NCBI RefSeq assembly: GCF_001639285.1
Contig: NZ_LWMW01000098.1
Location: 36,535 to 100,534, forward strand
Source: Methanobrevibacter cuticularis
Lineage (GTDB): Archaea; Methanobacteriota; Methanobacteria; Methanobacteriales; Methanobacteriaceae
Length of the DNA stretch: 64,000 nt
Reading direction: 5' to 3'
The notes under the pieces: model-generated
The model's database searches: none
Told to the model about the DNA's origin: nothing
What the model saw: only the letters and a program-made list of their open reading frames with translations
In this document: one piece after another, positions 45,003 to 55,610 of the stretch
Numbering within the stretch: the first letter of the stretch is position 1
Layout of the letters: each line of letters begins with the position of its first letter
Made by a program: the position numbers and the translations under genes

Positions 45003-45248
45003 CTATAAGAATCCCTCTTCATCAGAAAATTCGCTTTTGTAAATATTCACGTGAATAGTATCTTCTATGGATTCTATTTCATTAAATGCAATTGTACTTT
45101 CTTCATATGATGACGTCCCTGTTTTTTCTTTTAGATTGAGACCTATAATAGAACCACTATTTTCATCAATCATAAGGTTATCAACTTTACCTAAACTTTC
45201 ACCAGCAGAATCAATAACATCCTTACCCATTAAATTAGTTATTTTCAT
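45003..45248 (-). CDS. PRC-barrel domain protein 1
   Basis: 81 residues. MKITNLMGKDVIDSAGESLG and KVDNLMIDENSGSIIGLNL form the PRC-barrel start, and FNEIESIEDTIHVNI the end. The fold is a small beta-barrel found in photosynthetic reaction centres and RimM; archaeal stand-alone versions have no known role and may bind RNA or protein. The ATG is preceded by AAAGGAGGTGAATT, a strong ribosome site. It lies downstream of a paralogue in the same orientation (55-bp gap), and the two are probably co-transcribed. Confidence 0.87.
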   Translation of the reverse strand: MKITNLMGKDVIDSAGESLGKVDNLMIDENSGSIIGLNLKEKTGTSSYEESTIAFNEIESIEDTIHVNIYKSEFSDEEGFL

Positions 45249-45303
45249 TTTAATTCACCTCCTTTTGAAATTGTAATGTTATATCATATGAAATTTCATT
45301 TAT

Positions 45304-45528
45304 TTAGTCAATTACAATGTTTAGTTTCACATTGTTTGATATGTTATCTATCTGATCGAAACCATATGAATTTGTATCAGCTAATAATGCACCACCTGAA
45401 GTTGTAGTTATAGATAAAGCACAACCAGCACTTTCATCGATATCGATACTGTGAACACTTCCTACGCTGTTTTCATGTTTATCAACAACATCCATACCTA
45501 ATATATCTTTCAGATTCATTTTACCCAA
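45304..45528 (-). CDS. PRC-barrel domain protein 2
   Basis: 74 residues. LKDILGMDVVDKHENSVGSV and DIDESAGCALSITTT show the same fold as the neighbour, but with only moderate identity, so the duplication is old. GAGGTTGGGTAA precedes the ATG. Another ATG three codons inside (MNLKDIL) aligns better with the paralogue start and could be used. It is the first gene of the pair. Function unknown. Confidence 0.85.
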   Translation of the reverse strand: MGKMNLKDILGMDVVDKHENSVGSVHSIDIDESAGCALSITTTSGGALLADTNSYGFDQIDNISNNVKLNIVID

Positions 45529-45749
45529 CCTCTCTTTTTTATTATGAAAAACGTAGATATTACATTACTATTTTCTCTTATTTAAATTTTAAGCGAATAT
45601 GAGAACTTATTTTATCAATGATTTTAAAAAACAATCTTTTCTCAAAATTTTTAATATTTTTAGAGTGACCTAATATGGTCTATTTTCAAGAAAATTGAAC
45701 AAATAGCTACAAAAAAGAAATTTAAAACATTTTAAAAGAAAAAAGAAAA

Positions 45750-45910
45750 TAAATGAGAATAGATAATAATGAGGAGACGAAATAAAGGAAATAAAAAAGA
45801 GAGAAAATAAGTGAGAATAGGTGATAATGAGGAGAAGAAAGAAAGGAAATAAAAAAGAGGGAAAATAAGTGAGAATAATTGATAATGAGGAGAAGAGAGA
45901 AAATAAAAAA
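45750..45910. repeat. A/G-rich tandem repeat, about 60 bp unit, three copies
   Basis: Repeats of GAGAATAGATAATAATGAGG followed by AGAAGAAAGGAAATAAAAAAG. The copies diverge slightly. The spacer 45,529-45,940 otherwise holds no gene. Confidence 0.8.
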
Positions 45911-45940
45911 AAATGGGGATGGTAAAAACGTTATAAGTAG

Positions 45941-46477
45941 TTAAATCAATTCATATTCAAAATCCCAAAAGGGGAGTCCTTCTATAGAACCGTTATCAAG
46001 ATGTTCCAGTTCATGAGCAGCTCCATATGCGGTAGGTCCTGAAAATGTCAATGGTCCTTTAAGTGTCTTTAAAAATATTTTCTTTTTCTTTGGATCTAAT
46101 GTAGCTTCCAATATATATTCACCATCAATAGAAACGTTATAGGGTCTTTCAACTAATTCTCTTTCATTGTTATTACTACATTTCTCCATTCTATATATTT
46201 TTCCTTCCTGAGAAAGAAGTTTTGGATTTACAAACAAAAATATTTTTTCTAAAGTGTATCCTACTTTCTTATCCTTATCATAATGAGTTAATTTTTCTTT
46301 AACAGACATTAAATTCTTAGAATTTTTATTGACACTCCAATCTCCTCCAAAACGAATAGAAAAAAATAATGGTAAAAATATTTCATCTGGAAGATTTAAA
46401 GTTTTAATAATTTTTTTTTCATTTAAAGTAAACTTCAACAGCCTTTTTGTTTGATCTTGATCCAAAATAAACACCAC
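45941..46477 (-). CDS. Unknown protein with an HExxH motif
   Basis: 178 residues, a family I do not recognise. Near the C-terminus it carries AAHELEHLDNGSIEGLPFWD. HELEH plus the following LDNG resembles the zinc site of peptidases and, loosely, motif 3 of peptide deformylase (HExxHLxG), an enzyme that archaea normally lack. The other two deformylase motifs are not evident. The N-terminal region (FILDQDQTKRLLKFTLNEKK) and a central segment with GDWSVNK are unlike known peptidases. The ATG has GAGTGGT upstream. No neighbour is coupled. Confidence 0.65.
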   Translation of the reverse strand: MVFILDQDQTKRLLKFTLNEKKIIKTLNLPDEIFLPLFFSIRFGGDWSVNKNSKNLMSVKEKLTHYDKDKKVGYTLEKIFLFVNPKLLSQEGKIYRMEKCSNNNERELVERPYNVSIDGEYILEATLDPKKKKIFLKTLKGPLTFSGPTAYGAAHELEHLDNGSIEGLPFWDFEYELI

Positions 46478-46881
46478 TCTTTAATCTATAGATAATACTA
46501 TTTGAAATCTTTCCAAGATAGTTGAAATAATTAAAATCTAGTTTTTAAAAAATGAGTAAAAGATTAGTGTAATTATGATATGATGAAAATGGTAATTATG
46601 ATATTATGAAAGTGTAATTATAATATAATGAAAATGTAAAGTTATTAATAAATTTAATAAACGAATTTTATTAAAAATATTAATAAAATCATTAATAATT
46701 AAATACTTTCTATTAAAAATACATTATAATGAAAAGTATAAAAATATATTATAATAATAAATATAAATCTATATTATAATAATAAATATAAAAATTTATT
46801 AATAAAAAATTTTTTAATAAATTCATTCTTAATAAAATAATTCATTAAATAACTGTTGTATTCAATTAATTATTTGGGTAA
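46478..46881. repeat. Spacer with two short tandem repeats
   Basis: Three units of about 30 bp around GTAATTATGATATGATGAAAA (46,569-46,640) and two of ATTATAATAATAAATATAAA (near 46,750-46,800). No gene is seen in the 404 bp. Confidence 0.7.
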
Positions 46882-48261
46882 TTAGCTATTGTCAAAGTCT
46901 TCAATAGCTGAATCAACTAGGTTAAGAACAGATTTTGAAAGGTCTGGGTAGTTGTCAGATATTGGAATGGGAATATTATCACAGTAAATGACTTCTAACC
47001 CATATTTAAGAGCGTCTTTTGTAGCTACATCAACTGCAGCTGCTTTAAGCTCAGTCAACATGACATCAGCTTCACCAATGTATTTATCAAGGTCTTTTTG
47101 AAGAAGGGGTCTATTTGACAGGTGAGGAGTTGTTCCAATCACTTTACAGTTATATTCACTTTCTATATGCTCAACTAAAACTTTTTGTATAGTTTTAGGG
47201 GCTGTTGTAGCAAATAGTACACTTTTACCAGTTATATCGCCTAATGGTTTAGGTCTAAATACTGTAGATATTACCGTTGCATCAGGATTTGTTTTAGCTA
47301 TAAATTCTTCAATTTTTTTTATTTTTTGAACTGATGCCATTGGTTCTTCACACATGGTCAATAGAATGAGATCTCCTAATTCTATCCTTAATGGCCCAAA
47401 AAAGCCTTCAATATTGTGTAATGGTTGATTAGCTCCAATTAATACTATATTTTTATTAGTTTTAATAGGAGGAATAGCTGCACCACTTCCTTCAAAAATT
47501 ACAAACTTAGAATCAACTTCATTGGCTATTTTAGCTCCTTCTTCCATGTTGGTTAAAAATACATCGCCGGCCATTCCTCCACCACATCTTCTACAACCGA
47601 TGGTGAGAACTCTACTCATAAGAGCATCTTCCCAATGATCAGAAGCTGCATGAACTCCTTTATCTGATTGTTCCATTAAAAATTTAGGGGTTATTTTTAG
47701 TTGATCTCCATGAACAATTTCCGGTTTTTCTGGCCCTCCTCTACCCATAGCTACAACACAAGGATTATAACCATTTGCATCTATTTTTCTTGCAGTAAAT
47801 CCAGAAACAGCTGTTTTTCCTATTCTTTTACCAGTTCCAATGATTTTAATTGAAGGTTTCTTCATTATATCATATTCAGTTGCTGGATCAAATTTAAAAT
47901 CAGGTCCTTTGTAAGTAACACCCTCTGCGAGAACTCTTGAAGCTATTTTAAATCGTTTGCTATAATCAAGTACAGGTTCATCACTTAAATCCATCACAAC
48001 ATCAGCTTCACATTCTTTAATCATTTCTATGATTAAATCATATGGAATTTCGTTTTCATTTGGCCCAAAATGCACTGGCATTCCCATCATCTTTGAATAG
48101 CTTTCTGGATCATCTGTTCTCAATTTTTCTGTTCCTCCAATGAAAACAATAGCTACAACGTCAATATGACCTAAGTTATTTAAAGTTTCAATAGCAGATT
48201 TGGTTACTGGAAGATAATGTTCTCCATCCACTAAACAAACCATTTTTTGTGTACTTTTCAT
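46882..48261 (-). CDS. cpgS: Cyclic 2,3-diphosphoglycerate synthetase
   Basis: 459 residues. ATP-dependent cyclisation of 2,3-diphosphoglycerate gives cDPG, a solute and phosphate store of Methanobacteriales and a few other methanogens. [18 protein letters not shown] opens the protein. A P-loop-like [16 protein letters not shown] lies near 137-152. [19 protein letters not shown] (about 225) and [15 protein letters not shown] (about 256) are family-specific stretches. The presence of this gene supports the taxonomic call. The ATG lacks a strong ribosome site (AAGTGATTTT upstream). A tandem-repeat spacer precedes it. Confidence 0.94.
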   Translation of the reverse strand: MKSTQKMVCLVDGEHYLPVTKSAIETLNNLGHIDVVAIVFIGGTEKLRTDDPESYSKMMGMPVHFGPNENEIPYDLIIEMIKECEADVVMDLSDEPVLDYSKRFKIASRVLAEGVTYKGPDFKFDPATEYDIMKKPSIKIIGTGKRIGKTAVSGFTARKIDANGYNPCVVAMGRGGPEKPEIVHGDQLKITPKFLMEQSDKGVHAASDHWEDALMSRVLTIGCRRCGGGMAGDVFLTNMEEGAKIANEVDSKFVIFEGSGAAIPPIKTNKNIVLIGANQPLHNIEGFFGPLRIELGDLILLTMCEEPMASVQKIKKIEEFIAKTNPDATVISTVFRPKPLGDITGKSVLFATTAPKTIQKVLVEHIESEYNCKVIGTTPHLSNRPLLQKDLDKYIGEADVMLTELKAAAVDVATKDALKYGLEVIYCDNIPIPISDNYPDLSKSVLNLVDSAIEDFDNS

Positions 48262-48269
48262 AAAATCAC

Positions 48270-48620
48270 TTTTATTTTGTTAGTTATTAAATAATAGTTT
48301 ATTTTATTAGTTATTAAATAATATTATATCTTATTCTTTATTAAATAATAGTTTATTTTGTTAGTTATTAAATAATAGTTTATTTTGTTAATTATTAAAT
48401 AATATTTTATCTTATTCTTTATTAAATAATATTTTATCTTATTCTTTATTAAATAATAGTTTATTTTGTTAGTTATTAAATAATATTTTATCTTATTCTT
48501 TATTAAATAATAGTTTATTTTATTAGTTATTGCGTAATAGTTTATTTTATTTAGTTATTAAATAATATTTTATCTTATTTGTTATTAAATAATAGTTTCT
48601 CTTATTACTTATTAATAATG
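48270..48620. repeat. Tandem repeat upstream of cpgS
   Basis: Interleaved units of TTATTAAATAATAGTTTATTT and TTATTAAATAATATTTTATC, about 30 bp each, filling 350 bp before cpgS. The cpgS promoter must lie in or beyond them, so repeat number may affect expression. Confidence 0.8.
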
Positions 48621-49528
48621 TTTTAGCGTATCTAAACTTTACTTATTTCTTATTACTATTCTGTTATCATATCTAATATAATTATTCATGTCTTAATTAG
48701 TTATTTTTCATTGCAATTAATAATCAATCCTTAAAAAAATAGTAAAAAGTACTGCCCAATTATAAGTGATGGAAAAATTTCTATTCTTTACATGATAATT
48801 AGTAATACTTTTTATGTTTTGTTAAATTTATTAAAATCGTGAAATAGGGTCTTAAGATTAATATAATATCTAAAACAAAAATTTTAATAGGTTAAAGTGT
48901 ATGTGGAAATGTTTTAAGATTTAAAATTGAATCTAAGCAATACCTTGAAACTTTTGAAGAATCATCCATAAATATTCATAAATAGCTTTAATTTACTTAT
49001 AAATCACATAAGGGGTGCTAAAACTAGTAAAATAAACAATCAAATTGAGAATTACTTTACAAACACATTAAAAAAGGAATCAAAAAATATTCAGAACAAA
49101 CAATGCAGTACAAAGTTTTTATACAGTACAGAGTTTTTATAAATCACAACAAGAAAAATGATACTAAATCAATCAAATAAAAGATATTACTCAAAATTAG
49201 ACATTTTCAAGAAACTTAAAGAAATAGAAAGGAGAATAAAAAAAGTTAAAAGATTAATATAAATTTTTATTATTTTGTGCTGTAAACATATGTCGTTGTC
49301 AATAATTACTTTGAATATAGATCTCTTTAAGGATAATCATTAAGTAGAAATAATTATATATACCTCCCTATGATATAATCATTAAGTAGAAATAATTAAA
49401 AATAATATTAGAAATTGATTTTAATTTATTTAATTAAAACTTAATAATATTTTTTTTAATCAATTTTAATTTTTATTAATGTTATTTTACTATTAAAGCC
49501 TTAAAAATGCTAGTTTAACCAACTTTTA
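48621..49528. other. 900-bp spacer, no gene found
   Basis: Divided AT-rich sequence. It holds two copies of TAATCATTAAGTAGAAATAA about 40 bp apart (near 49,335 and 49,376) and a duplication of GTACAGAGTTTTTATA-like sequence near 49,110-49,140. No frame with start, ribosome site and coherent protein is seen. A small RNA cannot be excluded. Confidence 0.45.
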
Positions 49529-49849
49529 TTACTTTGATTCAACTTGGATAGTGTCTGATTCTATTTTCAATTCCTTTCTAGATCTTTTCACTAATTCATA
49601 TAAAGCAGTAGAAACATTAGATTGTCCAGTATCAGCATTATTATTCAAAATAACTTCTGAAATTGTATTTGAAAGCACAAAAATTGCATGCTTATGCTCT
49701 GCTTTTGTTCTATGAATATGATGAGGACTTATATTTAGAGAAAAGTATTCACTACAGGAACTTTGTATCTCATTGTTTTTTTCTAAGTATTTCAAAACAT
49801 AAACTAAAAATTGATGCATCTGAATCATTTCATCCTTATACATACACAT
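49529..49849 (-). CDS. UPF0058 family protein
   Basis: 106 residues. It reads MYKDEMIQMHQFLVYVLKYL near the start and LSNTISEVILNNN in the middle, which is the archaeal UPF0058 family (usual start M-x-K-D-E-L-I-Q-L-H). The function is unknown. Two in-frame ATGs lie at 49849 and 49843 after GAGGTATA; the second matches the family start better. It is all-alpha by appearance, with a conserved HHIHRTKAEHKHA basic stretch that could bind nucleic acid. No coupled neighbour. Confidence 0.85.
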   Translation of the reverse strand: MCMYKDEMIQMHQFLVYVLKYLEKNNEIQSSCSEYFSLNISPHHIHRTKAEHKHAIFVLSNTISEVILNNNADTGQSNVSTALYELVKRSRKELKIESDTIQVESK

Positions 49850-50242
49850 TATACCTCTTATCTCTCTTTAGCTTAATATATTTATTTTTTCTATAAATTT
49901 AGTAATTACTATACAAAAGTATATCAACTAATTAATTTCTAGAATTTTGGATATAATCTACTTTTTATTTTTGTATTATTTAAAATTGTTGTTAAAATTT
50001 AAAAATAATAAAAATATAATATGATAATATAAACAAAAAGTTATTACATTATTGAAATAATAATTTTATCATTAATTTTATAATAATGTCATACTTTAAT
50101 TATATATTATTAATTTATAAATATCATACTATTATAAATATCATACTATAATAATAGTTGTTAAATATAATCAGTTTGAAAATACAGATAGTTTCAAATA
50201 TAAATTTCGTAAATAAATTTCACATATTAATAGTTGATTCAA
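49850..50242. other. Divergent spacer before hisD
   Basis: 393 bp, AT-rich, with a short repeat of ATCATACTATTATAAAT near 50,125-50,150. No gene; it must carry both promoters. Confidence 0.5.
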
Positions 50243-51541
50243 ATGGAAATTTTAGAGTATAAAAGAGAAAATGTGAATGAAATCGTAAAAAGATCACAAA
50301 ATGATGTTAATAATGTTTTAGATATAGTTTCTGATATATTAAAAGATGTAAAGGAATATGGAGATTCTGCTATTGAAAAATACACTGAAAAATTTGATAA
50401 AGTTCGAATTGATGCATTAGAATTAAAAGTTTCTAAAGAAGAAATAGAAAATAGCTATTCTAATTTAGATGATTCATTAATAAATGCAATTGAAAAAGCA
50501 GCAGCAAACATAAAAAAATTCCATAACAATCAAATTCCAAAGCAATGGTCAATGGAAATATCCAAAGGAATTGATGCTGGACAAATTATTAGGCCAATCA
50601 ACAGTGTAGGCTGTTATATTCCAGGGGGAAGAGCTGCTTATCCTTCAACCATATTAATGACAGTTATTCCTGCAAAAATAGCTGGAGTAAAAAAGATAAT
50701 ATGTTGTTCCCCTCCTCAAGAGAATGGAAAAATAATGGATGCTATTTTAGTAGCTGCAGACATCGCTGGAGCAGATGAAATTTATAAAGTTGGAGGAAGT
50801 CAAGCTATTGGTGCTATGGCATATGGAACAAAAACTATTCCAAAGGTTGAAAAGATAGTTGGTCCAGGAAATATATTTGTTACAGGGGCAAAAAAACTGG
50901 TCTATGGTGAAGTAGATATTGAATTTCCAGCAGGTCCTTCTGAAGTCTTGATATTAGGGGATGAAACAGCTAATCCTGAATATATAGCTCATGACATATT
51001 ATCTCAGGCTGAGCATGATCCAAATGCTTCTTGTTTCTTAGTAACAGAAGATGAAAAATTAGCCAAAAAAACAAAAGAGAAGATAGAAGAACTAGAAAAA
51101 CTTGCCATTAGAAAAGAAATAATAGAAGAATCATTAAATAAATATGGGAAAATCATACTTACAAATTCATTAGAGGAATCCATTGAATTAGCTAATGAAT
51201 ATGCTCCAGAACACTTAATACTAATGGTGAAAGAAAAGAATGAAAATAAAATACTAAAAGAAATCAAAAATGCAGGGTCGATTTTCTTAGGAAATTATTC
51301 TCCAGTGGCTGCTGGAGATTATGGGTCTGGAACTAACCATGTTCTTCCAACTGCAGGGGGAGCAAAGATGTACTCTGGCTTATCAACAGAATCGTTTCTT
51401 AAAAAACCTACCTTTCAGAAACTCACTAAAGAAGGATTAAAATCTTTAGAAGATGTTATAGTTCCACTAGCTGAATATGAAGGTTTTCATGCCCATGCTG
51501 ATTCTGTAAAAGTTAGGTTAAATAGATTAAATAAAGAATAA
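50243..51541 (+). CDS. hisD: Histidinol dehydrogenase
   Basis: 432 residues from ATG 50243; a TTG at 50234 is in frame but has no advantage. Zn- and NAD-dependent oxidation of histidinol to histidine, the last step of the pathway. Motifs: GGRAAYPSTILM (about 125), KIVGPGNIFVTGAK (about 205), IEFPAGPSEVLIL (about 225), SQAEHDPNA (zinc ligands, about 255), YAPEHL and GDYGSGTNHVLPT. Length is normal. It is not in a his operon here; the other histidine genes must lie elsewhere. No ribosome site is clear. Confidence 0.96.
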   Translation: MEILEYKRENVNEIVKRSQNDVNNVLDIVSDILKDVKEYGDSAIEKYTEKFDKVRIDALELKVSKEEIENSYSNLDDSLINAIEKAAANIKKFHNNQIPKQWSMEISKGIDAGQIIRPINSVGCYIPGGRAAYPSTILMTVIPAKIAGVKKIICCSPPQENGKIMDAILVAADIAGADEIYKVGGSQAIGAMAYGTKTIPKVEKIVGPGNIFVTGAKKLVYGEVDIEFPAGPSEVLILGDETANPEYIAHDILSQAEHDPNASCFLVTEDEKLAKKTKEKIEELEKLAIRKEIIEESLNKYGKIILTNSLEESIELANEYAPEHLILMVKEKNENKILKEIKNAGSIFLGNYSPVAAGDYGSGTNHVLPTAGGAKMYSGLSTESFLKKPTFQKLTKEGLKSLEDVIVPLAEYEGFHAHADSVKVRLNRLNKE

Positions 51542-51780
51542 TCTATAAGAAATAAAGAAAAAACACAGAAAAAATACCACAAAAAAATAAACAGAGAAAA
51601 TACAGAAAAAATACCACAAAAAAATAAAAAGAAAAAATACAGACAAAATACTAGAAAAAATAAAAAGAGAAAATACAGACAAAATACCACAAAAAATAAA
51701 AAAATAAAAAAATTAAAAAGATTAAATATAATAAAGATAAAGAAAATAAAAATAAAACTCAAAATAAAAAAATAGATGGA
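51542..51780. repeat. A-rich low-complexity repeats after hisD
   Basis: Repeated AAAAAATACCACAAAAAAAT and GAGAAAATACAGAAAAAATA variants at about 30-50 bp spacing. The minus-strand open frame here is Phe/Leu-rich and is only a by-product of the base bias. Confidence 0.75.
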
Positions 51781-51859
51781 AAAAGAGTAATTTCTAAAGT
51801 AATAATTCATATATTATCTATTTTTATTAATAATTTATTATAGGTGCTAATTATTATTA

Positions 51860-52035
51860 TATATGTTAATTAATGGGAAGTATATTTTTTATTAATATTG
51901 TTATTATGTTAATTAATGGGAAGTGTATTTTTTATTAATATTGTTATTATGTTAATTAATGGGAAGTGTATTTTTTATTAATATTGTTATTATGTTAATT
52001 AATGAGAAGTATATTTTTTATTAATATTATTATAT
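51860..52035. repeat. 43-bp tandem repeat, about four copies, before aspS
   Basis: The unit contains TTATTATGTTAATTAATGGG and AAGTGTATTTTTTATTAATA. The last copies diverge (GAGAAG for GGGAAG). The array ends about 120 bp before the aspS start. Confidence 0.9.
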
Positions 52036-52152
52036 ATGTTAATTAATGAAAAATATATTATTATTAAAATTTATAATTAAAACCTATAAAAATAAAAAGT
52101 ATGTAAAGGTAAGAATTTATAAAAATATTATAACTTATTAAAAGGTGAAAAA

Positions 52153-53472
52153 TTGACAAGATTATCAAATGATTGGAGAAGAACTCATTATACTAAAGAT
52201 GTAGATGAAAGTTTAACTGGTGAAAACATTACAGTTATGGGATGGATTCATGAAATTAGAGACCTTGGAGGAATAATATTTGTACTTATCAGAGATAGGG
52301 ATGGGATGATTCAGTTAACTGCTCCAAGTAAAGAAATAGATGATGAATTATTAGAGCAAATAAGAAAACTAAGAAAAGAATCAGTCATAGGCTTAAAAGG
52401 AACTGTTCAAGAAAGTGGAAAAGCACCAAATGGTGCTGAAATTATCCCATCTGAAATTAAAGTCTTTAGTTTAGCTAATCAGCCTTTACCAATGGATCCA
52501 ACAGAGAAAGTTAAGGCAGAAATCGATACACGCCTTGATTCCAGATTCATTGACCTTAGAAAACCATCTGTAAGTGCAATATTTAAAATAAAGAGTAAAA
52601 TGCTTCATACAGTTAGAACTTTCTTTGAAGAAAATGGATACTTAGAAGTTAACACTCCAAAACTCGTGGCTTCAGCTACTGAAGGAGGAACAGAATTATT
52701 TCCAATCACTTACTTTGAAAAAGAAGCATTTCTTGGCCAAAGTCCACAATTATACAAACAAATGATGATGTCGGCTGGATTTGATAAAGTTTATGAGATA
52801 GCTCAAATATTTAGGGCAGAAGAACATGATACTCTCCGTCATTTAAATGAAGCTATTTCCATTGATATGGAAGCATCTTTCATGGATGATGTTGATGTTA
52901 TGAAAGTTTTAAATGATCTTGTTCAAGAAGTAATCATCAATGTTAAAAATGATTGTAAAGAAGAACTAAAAACCCTTGAAGTAGACTTAGCTACACCTGA
53001 GGGGCATTTTGAAATTGTAAATTATGATGATGCTGTTGATATGATAAATTCTAGAAATGTTCCAATGGAATGGGGAGAAGATCTATCAAGAGCAGCTGAA
53101 AAGGTGCTTGGTGATATGATGGACGGATACTATTTCTTAACCGAATGGCCAACAGAAATAAAGCCATTTTATGTAATGCCAAATGAGAAAAACCCAATTA
53201 AAAGTCATGCATTTGATTTAATGTATAAAGACCTTGAAATATCTTCAGGAGCTATGAGGGTTCACCAACACGACCTCTTAAGAGAAAAAATAGCTGAAAA
53301 AGGATTAAATCCTGATGCATTTGGGGGATATTTAAAAGCATTTGAATATGGAATGCCTCCTCACTCAGGTTGGGGTCTTGGAGCTGATAGATTTAATATG
53401 ACTCTAACAGGACTAGAAAATATTAGAGAAACGGTCTTATTCCCAAGAGATAGACGTAGACTAACTCCTTAG
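52153..53472 (+). CDS. aspS: Aspartyl-tRNA synthetase, archaeal type
   Basis: 439 residues, without the bacterial GAD insertion, as in archaeal AspRS, some of which also charge tRNA-Asn. The N-terminal OB-fold binds the anticodon ([19 protein letters not shown]). Motif 2 region [15 protein letters not shown] lies near 220. Class-defining [11 protein letters not shown] and [11 protein letters not shown] precede it, and motif 3 [11 protein letters not shown] is near the end. The start is TTG 52153, placed after AAAGGTGAAAAA with good spacing. It stands alone. Confidence 0.96.
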   Translation: MTRLSNDWRRTHYTKDVDESLTGENITVMGWIHEIRDLGGIIFVLIRDRDGMIQLTAPSKEIDDELLEQIRKLRKESVIGLKGTVQESGKAPNGAEIIPSEIKVFSLANQPLPMDPTEKVKAEIDTRLDSRFIDLRKPSVSAIFKIKSKMLHTVRTFFEENGYLEVNTPKLVASATEGGTELFPITYFEKEAFLGQSPQLYKQMMMSAGFDKVYEIAQIFRAEEHDTLRHLNEAISIDMEASFMDDVDVMKVLNDLVQEVIINVKNDCKEELKTLEVDLATPEGHFEIVNYDDAVDMINSRNVPMEWGEDLSRAAEKVLGDMMDGYYFLTEWPTEIKPFYVMPNEKNPIKSHAFDLMYKDLEISSGAMRVHQHDLLREKIAEKGLNPDAFGGYLKAFEYGMPPHSGWGLGADRFNMTLTGLENIRETVLFPRDRRRLTP

Positions 53473-53813
53473 TCTTTCTTTTAATATTGTATTTATTTTT
53501 ATTTAGTTTATCTTTATTTAGTTTATTGTGTCTAACTTTTGATGTTTTTGAAGTAATTAGCAAGATTAGCTATTTGTTTCTTAGCTATTCTTTAGATATG
53601 ACTCATTGTTTATCTTTTAGATATATATTTTTCATTATTTTCTCTAAAATCATATAAAATATTATATATTAGTTTAAACTACTATATCATTAGTAATTAA
53701 AAGAATTAACACCATAAGAATAATTTAATAGTCTTAATAATCTTAATAATCTTAATAACATTATTAATAGATTAAACTTGATTAATTTTGAACTTACAAA
53801 TTAAAAGAGAGGA
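53473..53813. other. Spacer between aspS and the transporter gene
   Basis: 341 bp, noncoding. Contains TATTTAGTTTATCTTTATTT repeats just after aspS and three copies of CTTAATAAT near 53,735-53,757. AGAGAGGA supplies the ribosome site of the next gene. Confidence 0.5.
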
Positions 53814-54506
53814 ATGATGTTGAAAGAAAGAATAATGTTGAATTTGCTTAACAAGTTAAAAATTTCTAAAGCAGAACTTTTTGCAATTTTAACAGCTCTA
53901 TCAGCAACGGTTTTAATTGTCAGCAATCTTGCTAGCACTAAAATGTTTGATTTTTTTGGAACTGGGTTAGTTTGGGATGGTGGTGCGATACTTTTTCCTC
54001 TTTCTTATATTTTAGGAGATGTAATCGCTGAACTTTATGGTTTTAAGTGTGCAAAAAAAGTTATCTGGACTGCATTTGCAATGAATTTGATAGCTGTTTT
54101 GGCATTGTTTATTGTTCAACTTTTACCTCCAGGTCCGGGATGGGGAAATCAGGTAGCATATGAATCAATTATAGGTTTCATGCCTCGTATTGTTGCTGGT
54201 AGTTTGATTGCCTTTGTTACTGGGCAAATTCTTAATGCTTATGTTTTTATAAAGATTAAAGAGATTACTAAAGGTAAGCACCTTTGGCAGCGAGCAATTG
54301 GTTCTAGTTTGGTTGGTGACTTGGTCGATACTATGATTTTCACTACCATTGCATTTATTGGTACAATCTCAACTCCTCAATTTATGGGATTGTTGGTAAT
54401 TGCATATGTTTCAAAAATCGTCGGTGAGACAGTACTGTTACCAGTGACTTATGGTGTTATTAATTTATGTAAAAAATTGGTGGAAAATGAAAAAGAATCA
54501 GGTTGA
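53814..54506 (+). CDS. VUT-family transporter (YhhQ-like), likely queuosine precursor
   Basis: 230 residues with about six membrane helices. Family landmarks: LSATVLIVSNLASTKMFDFF, GGAILFPLSYILGDVIAELY (start of the signature) and GSSLVGDLVDTMIFTTIAF. YhhQ of E. coli imports queuosine precursors. AGAGAGGA precedes two adjacent ATGs (53814 and 53817). Its last codons (LVENEKESG) resemble the end of the decayed copy at 57,480, which overlaps a tgt gene. The transporter and tgt were therefore probably one operon before duplication. It is intact and presumably the active copy. Confidence 0.9.
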   Translation: MMLKERIMLNLLNKLKISKAELFAILTALSATVLIVSNLASTKMFDFFGTGLVWDGGAILFPLSYILGDVIAELYGFKCAKKVIWTAFAMNLIAVLALFIVQLLPPGPGWGNQVAYESIIGFMPRIVAGSLIAFVTGQILNAYVFIKIKEITKGKHLWQRAIGSSLVGDLVDTMIFTTIAFIGTISTPQFMGLLVIAYVSKIVGETVLLPVTYGVINLCKKLVENEKESG

Positions 54507-54967
54507 GGTCTGGACTTCATTTTCTGGGCTTAAAAATTAGAAATATATGCTCGCAAAAGTGAGAATATAATAATTTTTATAAAAATTGGATATGCTAAAG
54601 TAAAATGGAATAAAGGATAATAAAAATAAGAATAGAGTAAAGGCATTAATTAAAATGCATTCAACTTCATTAATAACATTAGTTTAATGTAGTATATAAA
54701 TTTATATATGTTGTAATTATTAGTCTTTTATATATTGGAATAGTAGTGTATTAATATAAAATAGTGAAGTAGCTATAAAAAAGTTGTAGAGTGTATATTG
54801 TAGAAAAAATATAGTAATTTTTTAGATTTTTTATATTAGATGCTTAGTCATTTTCAATTATTATTTATCATTTAAAAAATCTTGTGATAATGAAAGTAAT
54901 GTTAGCTAAAAATTAATTAATTATAAATATTTGATAAAACAATAATATATTTATAGGTGTGATATAT
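54507..54967. promoter_or_regulatory. Upstream region shared with the second toxin-antitoxin pair
   Basis: About 70 bp at 54,750-54,826 (ATAAAATAGTGAAGTAGCTA then TAAAAAAGTTGTAG and GTGTATATTGTAGAAAAAAT) recur at 55,899-55,968. Both lie about 120-210 bp before an RHH antitoxin gene. The shared block could carry the promoter or operator, or mark the limit of a duplication. Confidence 0.6.
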
Positions 54968-55204
54968 ATGGACATTAATGTTAAGATTGATAGTAATATA
55001 TTTAATGGCATTAAAAAATTAGCTTCTGAAAAAAACACTACTGAAGAAGCATTTATTAATAAATCTTTAGAGAAAATAATTAAAGAGCATGATTGTGAAA
55101 AGTTTCACAAAGGAATAGATAAAATTCATGAAAAAATGGATGGGGGAAATTATATAGAGTTGGATGTTGATAAACTTGAAGAAAGATATAAGTTTCAAGA
55201 TTAA
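54968..55204 (+). CDS. RHH-type antitoxin 1
   Basis: 78 residues from ATG 54968, which follows AGGTGTGAT; an in-frame GTG at 54959 lies inside that site. The N-terminus MDINVKIDSNIFNGIKKLAS followed by KNTTEEAFINKSLEK is a ribbon-helix-helix or related DNA-binding antitoxin fold. The C-terminal IELDVDKLEERYKF is the toxin-binding tail, and also appears in the second pair as IPLDVDKLEKEL. It overlaps its toxin gene by 41 bp. The pair is likely self-repressing. Confidence 0.78.
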   Translation: MDINVKIDSNIFNGIKKLASEKNTTEEAFINKSLEKIIKEHDCEKFHKGIDKIHEKMDGGNYIELDVDKLEERYKFQD

Positions 55205-55472
55205 AGTTTATCCACAAGTTGATAAGTTTCTCAAGAGATTATCTAAAAAAGACCCACTGAATTTAAAACAAGTTATGGGAAGCATTCGAGAAATCGAAAA
55301 AGAACCATATAAATATGGGTTCATTCAAGGTAGTGTAAAAGCTAGGAAAAAAAGAAAAGGAGATTATCGTATTATTTATATGGTAGATGATTCAACCAAT
55401 CCTCCAGAAATATTGATTTTTCAAGCAGAGCATAGAAAAAAGGTTTATAAAAATATAGAAGATTTACTATAA
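55164..55472 (+). CDS. RelE/ParE-family toxin 1
   Basis: 102 residues. KIKVYPQVDKFLKRLSKKD and IEKEPYKYGFIQGSVKARK lead to the core KKRKGDYRIIYMVDD, followed by ILIFQAEHRKKVYKNIEDL; these are the typical strands and basic residues of RelE mRNA interferases. The ATG at 55164 overlaps the antitoxin frame. A TTG at 55176 is another possible start, closer to the family N-terminus. It is intact. The toxin at 30.1 kb is a truncated relative. Confidence 0.85.
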   Translation: MLINLKKDISFKIKVYPQVDKFLKRLSKKDPLNLKQVMGSIREIEKEPYKYGFIQGSVKARKKRKGDYRIIYMVDDSTNPPEILIFQAEHRKKVYKNIEDLL

Positions 55473-55610
55473 TTTTTTACATTATTTTTTAAATTTTAAT
55501 ATTATTATTATTTATTTTTCTTTTTAATTGTTATAGATTTAACTTAGGATTTTTTATATGCTTTTTCCCATATCTTATTTTTTTTCTAGTTAAAATTTTT
55601 TTTCTTATAT

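Noticed and set aside
51487..51810. 107-codon Phe-rich minus-strand frame after hisD
   Set aside because: Produced by the A-rich tandem repeats; its start overlaps the end of hisD and it has no plausible protein composition.
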